Shown piece after piece: positions 7,301 to 9,132 of a DNA stretch of 9,132 nucleotides. Numbering within the stretch: the stretch's first letter is position 1; every line of letters starts with the position of its first letter. The translations under genes were made by a program, and so were the position numbers. This DNA is from JBEIUL01 sp044356865. Lineage in GTDB: Bacteria > Planctomycetota > Phycisphaerae > Phycisphaerales > SM1A02. The stretch covers positions 1-9,132 of the forward strand of contig JBIKVN010000125.1 in NCBI GenBank assembly GCA_044356865.1, read 5' to 3'. The notes below the pieces were generated by a model that was not told the DNA's origin, searched no databases, and saw only the letters and a list, made by a program, of their open reading frames with translations.

Positions 7301-8925
7301 TCGATGCCCGGCTCGCGCGGCTCGTCGCGAACGGCGATCTCGACGGGGCGGTCGCCGAACGCCTCGCCGCGCGGGCCCGCTCGAACGCACCCGATCGCGT
7401 GTTCGCCGGGCTCGTCCATGCCGACGATCGGCCGTCGAGCGTGGTGAGCGGCCCCGACGGTCCGGTGCTCGTCGGGAATCATCATCTCGAGGTCGGCCTG
7501 CCCGATCGGCATCTCGCCCGCATCTGGGGACGCTGGCCGATGGGTTTTGCCGCCCGCACGCAATTCCTTCGCGGGTACGGCTCGGTTCGTTCGACCCGAC
7601 GGTTCCTGCTGCACGAGCTCTTCTGGGCGATCGACACGATCGTCGCCGCGGCGGCGGACTCCGTGGGCGAGGCCCTGCGGGGCCGGGTCGCCGCGCTCGA
7701 GGCCCTCGCCGCCGGGGAACTGCCGAGCGACTGGCGTTCGCCGCCCGCGCTCGACGGCAGTCCGCCCGTCCGCGTGGCGTTCCTCTGCGATTGGCTGGCG
7801 ATCGGGGGTCAGGAACGGAATGCGCTCGAGACGATCCGCGGCCTCGATCGTCGACGATTCTCGCCCTTCCTCTACGCGTTCCGCGGCGGTTCGATGGAAC
7901 CGTCGTTCCGTGAGCTGGGCATTCCCATGGTCATCGGGTCCGAGCGTGACCCGACGCCGGGAGAGGCTCGCGACTGGAACGCCGCCGCGATGATCGAGAG
8001 CAAGACGTACCGGGGAAGTCTCGGATCGTGCCTCGCCCGCGATCGCATCGACGCGGCCGTGGTGTTCGGCTATCGGCACGCGGCATGGGCGCTGCAGGCC
8101 GCGGGCGTCCCGGTGGCGATCGAGCGGCTTGACGGGCCGAACCTGATCGACCACGTCTCCGACAAGGGTCGCTTCGACCGGGTCGTCGCCCAGTCGGTCA
8201 CGCTGCGTGACCTGACCGCGATACGCGCCGGCGAGCTGGGCATCGAAGCCGAGCGGATCGAGGTGGTGTTCCCGGGAGTCGACCTCGCCCGATTCGACCC
8301 GTCGCGCGTCGATCGCGACGCCGCCCGTGCTTCCCTCGGCTTCGGTGGCGACGACCTCGTGGTCGGGACGGTCGGCCGGTTGGCCCCGGTAAAGAACAGC
8401 GGCGCGCTGCTCGAGGCGTTCGCCGTGATGCCGACCCTGGGGCCTCGCGACCGCGTGCGCCTGCTCGTGGTGGGACCGGACCTCGGCGAGCTCGGCCGCC
8501 TCACCGCTTTGGCCGCCTCCCTCGGCGTCGCCGACCGGGTCGTGTTCGTCCCGGGTACCGACGACGTGCCGCGGCATCTTGCCGCGATGGACCTCTTCGT
8601 GATGACCTCGCGATCGGAGGGCATTCCCTCGGCGCTCCTCGAGGCGATGGCCATGGGTCTGCCCGCGGTCACCACCGGCTGCGGCTCGATCCCGGAGGTC
8701 ATCGACGGCAACGCGTTGGTCCTCGACGACGCGGAACCCGGGCGGCTCGCCCGGGCCATCGCGCGGCTGCTCGCCCGGCCCGGCCTGCGGCGGGCGATGG
8801 GCGGTCGGGCCCGGTCGATCGCGGCCCGTTTTGCGGCCCGCCACGCGGTCGGCCGCTACGAGCGGATGATCCTCGAATGCCTGGGGGCCAAGGGCTATCC
8901 TCCGTCGCATGAGTCGGCCCACTGA
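4369..8925 (+). CDS. Five-domain glycosyltransferase: GT4 / GT-A / GT2 / kinase-like / GT4
   Basis: Single uninterrupted 1518-residue protein, predicted cytosolic and acting in glycan assembly. Seen, in order: (1) GT-B domain, about 7-315, with E227-x7-E235 and the following G..PE pattern of GT4 enzymes; (2) GT-A-like domain from about 330, with VDEDM at 387-391 as a DxD-type metal site, and a following stretch (about 405-575) I cannot assign; (3) GT2-like GT-A domain, about 583-800, with SDDW at 671-674 and the late acidic motif GADDYDLPW at 754-762; (4) aminoglycoside-phosphotransferase/choline-kinase-like domain, about 832-1115, with ERWISG at 926-931 and H1017-x-D1019, but poor metal-binding motifs; (5) second GT4 domain, about 1133-1505, with GTVGRLAPVKN at 1333-1343 and E1417-x7-E1425. 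Donor and acceptor sugars cannot be read. No signal peptide or membrane helix is seen. Neither the ATG at 4369 nor the in-frame ATG at 4387 (residue 7) has a good ribosome site; 4387 starts right at the first beta strand and may be the true start. It is divergent from the deacetylase gene. Confidence 0.92.
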   Translation: MRRDPAMIDLLITYDVEGWAFHRRAEALARHAPDDFRVRIARLHTEGFTPENRTEAVAEALGDIPPDVVFVLGYHEARGVRRAIRERGWPTRLVVGWNNGWPNRREDLEKAFGPADLVIFNNRDCHDRAGRPEPSVAIANGVDLEVFRPVTPIAARRPRVIWCGSERQGKLKGYDDLVVPLFERLRSEGIDCEALLVDSYGRARRDAAAMAAWYDSATVLVVASESEGNPNVALEAAACGCTLVSTRVGNMPELVRDGENGFLVERDLESLHDGVRRALADCPRLAANLARDIRAWGWPERARGYFDAFRRVVAPAPALEGDARPDRSDELTVFVSTVGAPSFPECLACLERQDCRFRLEVIANVAPMSAAFQAMMDRCRTPYYIQVDEDMLLRPHAVRTLGDRIKAAAPEVALTVAWLWDDHLDRYVQGVKAFRHAVVSRYPFADVQSCEKDQVRRMAADGHPIMRPPERYPDRDDRGVLGIECGPTDPSSAFERYATLEQRRVRNPDKLAWFAPYAVEFLRRFREDPSEMNLMSLLGVLAGRRTAADERLGEKDFRTYDSLPGLREALAFRSGCPAPVAPPATIVLPLRSQRDEWLRVAVESALAQTVPAEVIVVTSPFTPMSNRAVLAMAAANPRLVVVERPDGAGFADAINLGIHRARADRVGLLLSDDWLSPEAVERCLAEDADIVSTGMVTYAADGIRVLRRRVADPARYARLGTNEERASYLKHFLLFRREAVLAAGGVDPSIGLTGADDYDLPWTLLDRGATVRLVPEPLYHYRDHDAERLTLRDREAQVKDLRKVLAKHGVVGDEAERLVREKSRWYGVPGHVAIVDPEWHLAGVAGDDRRPVDGAIARTMVELGRRPVRTAFRPSGGWHIECANDIAFRARLVEPARAERIARLAALAAGVPLAPLVACRDGVVVERWISGPSFAEAIDDPALAEQVGRLFGGLSASAAGHREFRPWRRPVEPLLVDLDARLARLVANGDLDGAVAERLAARARSNAPDRVFAGLVHADDRPSSVVSGPDGPVLVGNHHLEVGLPDRHLARIWGRWPMGFAARTQFLRGYGSVRSTRRFLLHELFWAIDTIVAAAADSVGEALRGRVAALEALAAGELPSDWRSPPALDGSPPVRVAFLCDWLAIGGQERNALETIRGLDRRRFSPFLYAFRGGSMEPSFRELGIPMVIGSERDPTPGEARDWNAAAMIESKTYRGSLGSCLARDRIDAAVVFGYRHAAWALQAAGVPVAIERLDGPNLIDHVSDKGRFDRVVAQSVTLRDLTAIRAGELGIEAERIEVVFPGVDLARFDPSRVDRDAARASLGFGGDDLVVGTVGRLAPVKNSGALLEAFAVMPTLGPRDRVRLLVVGPDLGELGRLTALAASLGVADRVVFVPGTDDVPRHLAAMDLFVMTSRSEGIPSALLEAMAMGLPAVTTGCGSIPEVIDGNALVLDDAEPGRLARAIARLLARPGLRRAMGGRARSIAARFAARHAVGRYERMILECLGAKGYPPSHESAH

Positions 8926-9132
8926 CCTCGACGAGGACCGCCCGCAGACCGAGGAGGAGATCCGGGCGGGTGAGCGGAAGATCCGACGCGCGTTCCTCGC
9001 GAGCCTCGCGGCGATCGCGGTCGTCGCGGTCGGGGTCGTCGCCGTCGTCCTGCTCTCGCGAGGCGGCGGCGAGGCGACGGTCGAGCCGGCACGCTCGGCG
9101 GGACCGGCCGCGGCCCCGGCCATCCCGCCCGA
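8909..9132 (+). CDS. Small single-pass membrane protein, N-terminal part (cut by window end)
   Basis: An open frame starts at the ATG at 8909 and runs off the window after 74 codons, so the length is unknown. Seen: a charged, acidic N-terminus (residues 1-20), a basic patch (GERKIRR, 21-27), one hydrophobic helix (about 29-50, Ala/Val-rich), then Gly/Glu and a Pro/Ala-rich segment typical of a periplasmic linker. The basic patch before the helix predicts N-in, C-out topology. The start lies inside the last codons of the glycosyltransferase gene in another frame, overlapping by 17 bases including the stop, so translational coupling is plausible. No clear ribosome site precedes it. The frame has normal G/C-rich third positions. 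The function is not recognisable; a Pro/Ala linker leading to a periplasmic domain is one possibility. Confidence 0.72.
   Translation, partial: MSRPTDLDEDRPQTEEEIRAGERKIRRAFLASLAAIAVVAVGVVAVVLLSRGGGEATVEPARSAGPAAAPAIPP

Noticed and set aside
8896..8901. TATCCT as a -10 element for the small membrane protein gene.
   Set aside because: No -35-like hexamer lies at a suitable distance, and it is inside the glycosyltransferase coding region.
4348..9123. Minus-strand open frame of 1591 codons covering the whole glycosyltransferase gene.
   Set aside because: Its codons are in register with the sense codons, so it is open simply because the sense gene does not use TTA, CTA or TCA, as expected with extreme GC3. 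Its product is Arg/Gly/Asp/His-rich with no recognisable domain, while the sense frame holds clear enzyme motifs.

Overview
The window is very GC-rich, with strong G/C bias at third codon positions. It is densely packed with genes and shows no RNA genes, insertion sequences, CRISPR arrays or phage genes. The gene content points to a Gram-negative-type bacterium with periplasmic respiration and a complex cell surface: a membrane-anchored multiheme cytochrome c with a TPR tail, a WbqC-like protein, a PIG-L deacetylase and a very large multi-domain glycosyltransferase. A planctomycete or a relative is my best guess. It rests on overall style, not on a marker gene, and confidence is low to moderate.

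Layout. (1) 3-2849 (+) encodes a 948-residue protein with five predicted membrane helices, five CxxCH heme-c sites, a beta-rich middle and C-terminal TPRs. It ends 24 bases from a convergent gene. (2) 4235-2874 (-) is a two-gene unit: a PIG-L/LmbE-type deacetylase (3594-4235) followed 42 bases later by a WbqC-family protein (2874-3551). (3) 4236-4368 is a divergent intergenic region with a 7-bp dyad and only weak promoter-like hexamers. (4) 4369-8925 (+) is one uninterrupted 1518-codon gene. It reads as GT-B (GT4-like), GT-A-like, GT-A (GT2-like), an APH/choline-kinase-like domain with degenerate catalytic residues, and a second GT-B (GT4-like). (5) 8909 to the window end (+) is the start of a small single-pass membrane protein overlapping the glycosyltransferase stop by 17 bases.

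How they fit together. The deacetylase, WbqC-like protein and multi-domain glycosyltransferase form a plausible surface-glycan module: the large protein adds several sugars and the PIG-L enzyme removes N-acetyl groups from an amino sugar or related intermediate. WbqC proteins occur in O-antigen and polysaccharide clusters but lack a settled reaction. The cytochrome looks unrelated: its membrane part carries two histidine pairs placed as in di-heme b proteins, suggesting a quinone-to-periplasm electron conduit. The most unusual items are the five-part glycosyltransferase with its embedded kinase-like domain, and the possible b-plus-c heme fusion.
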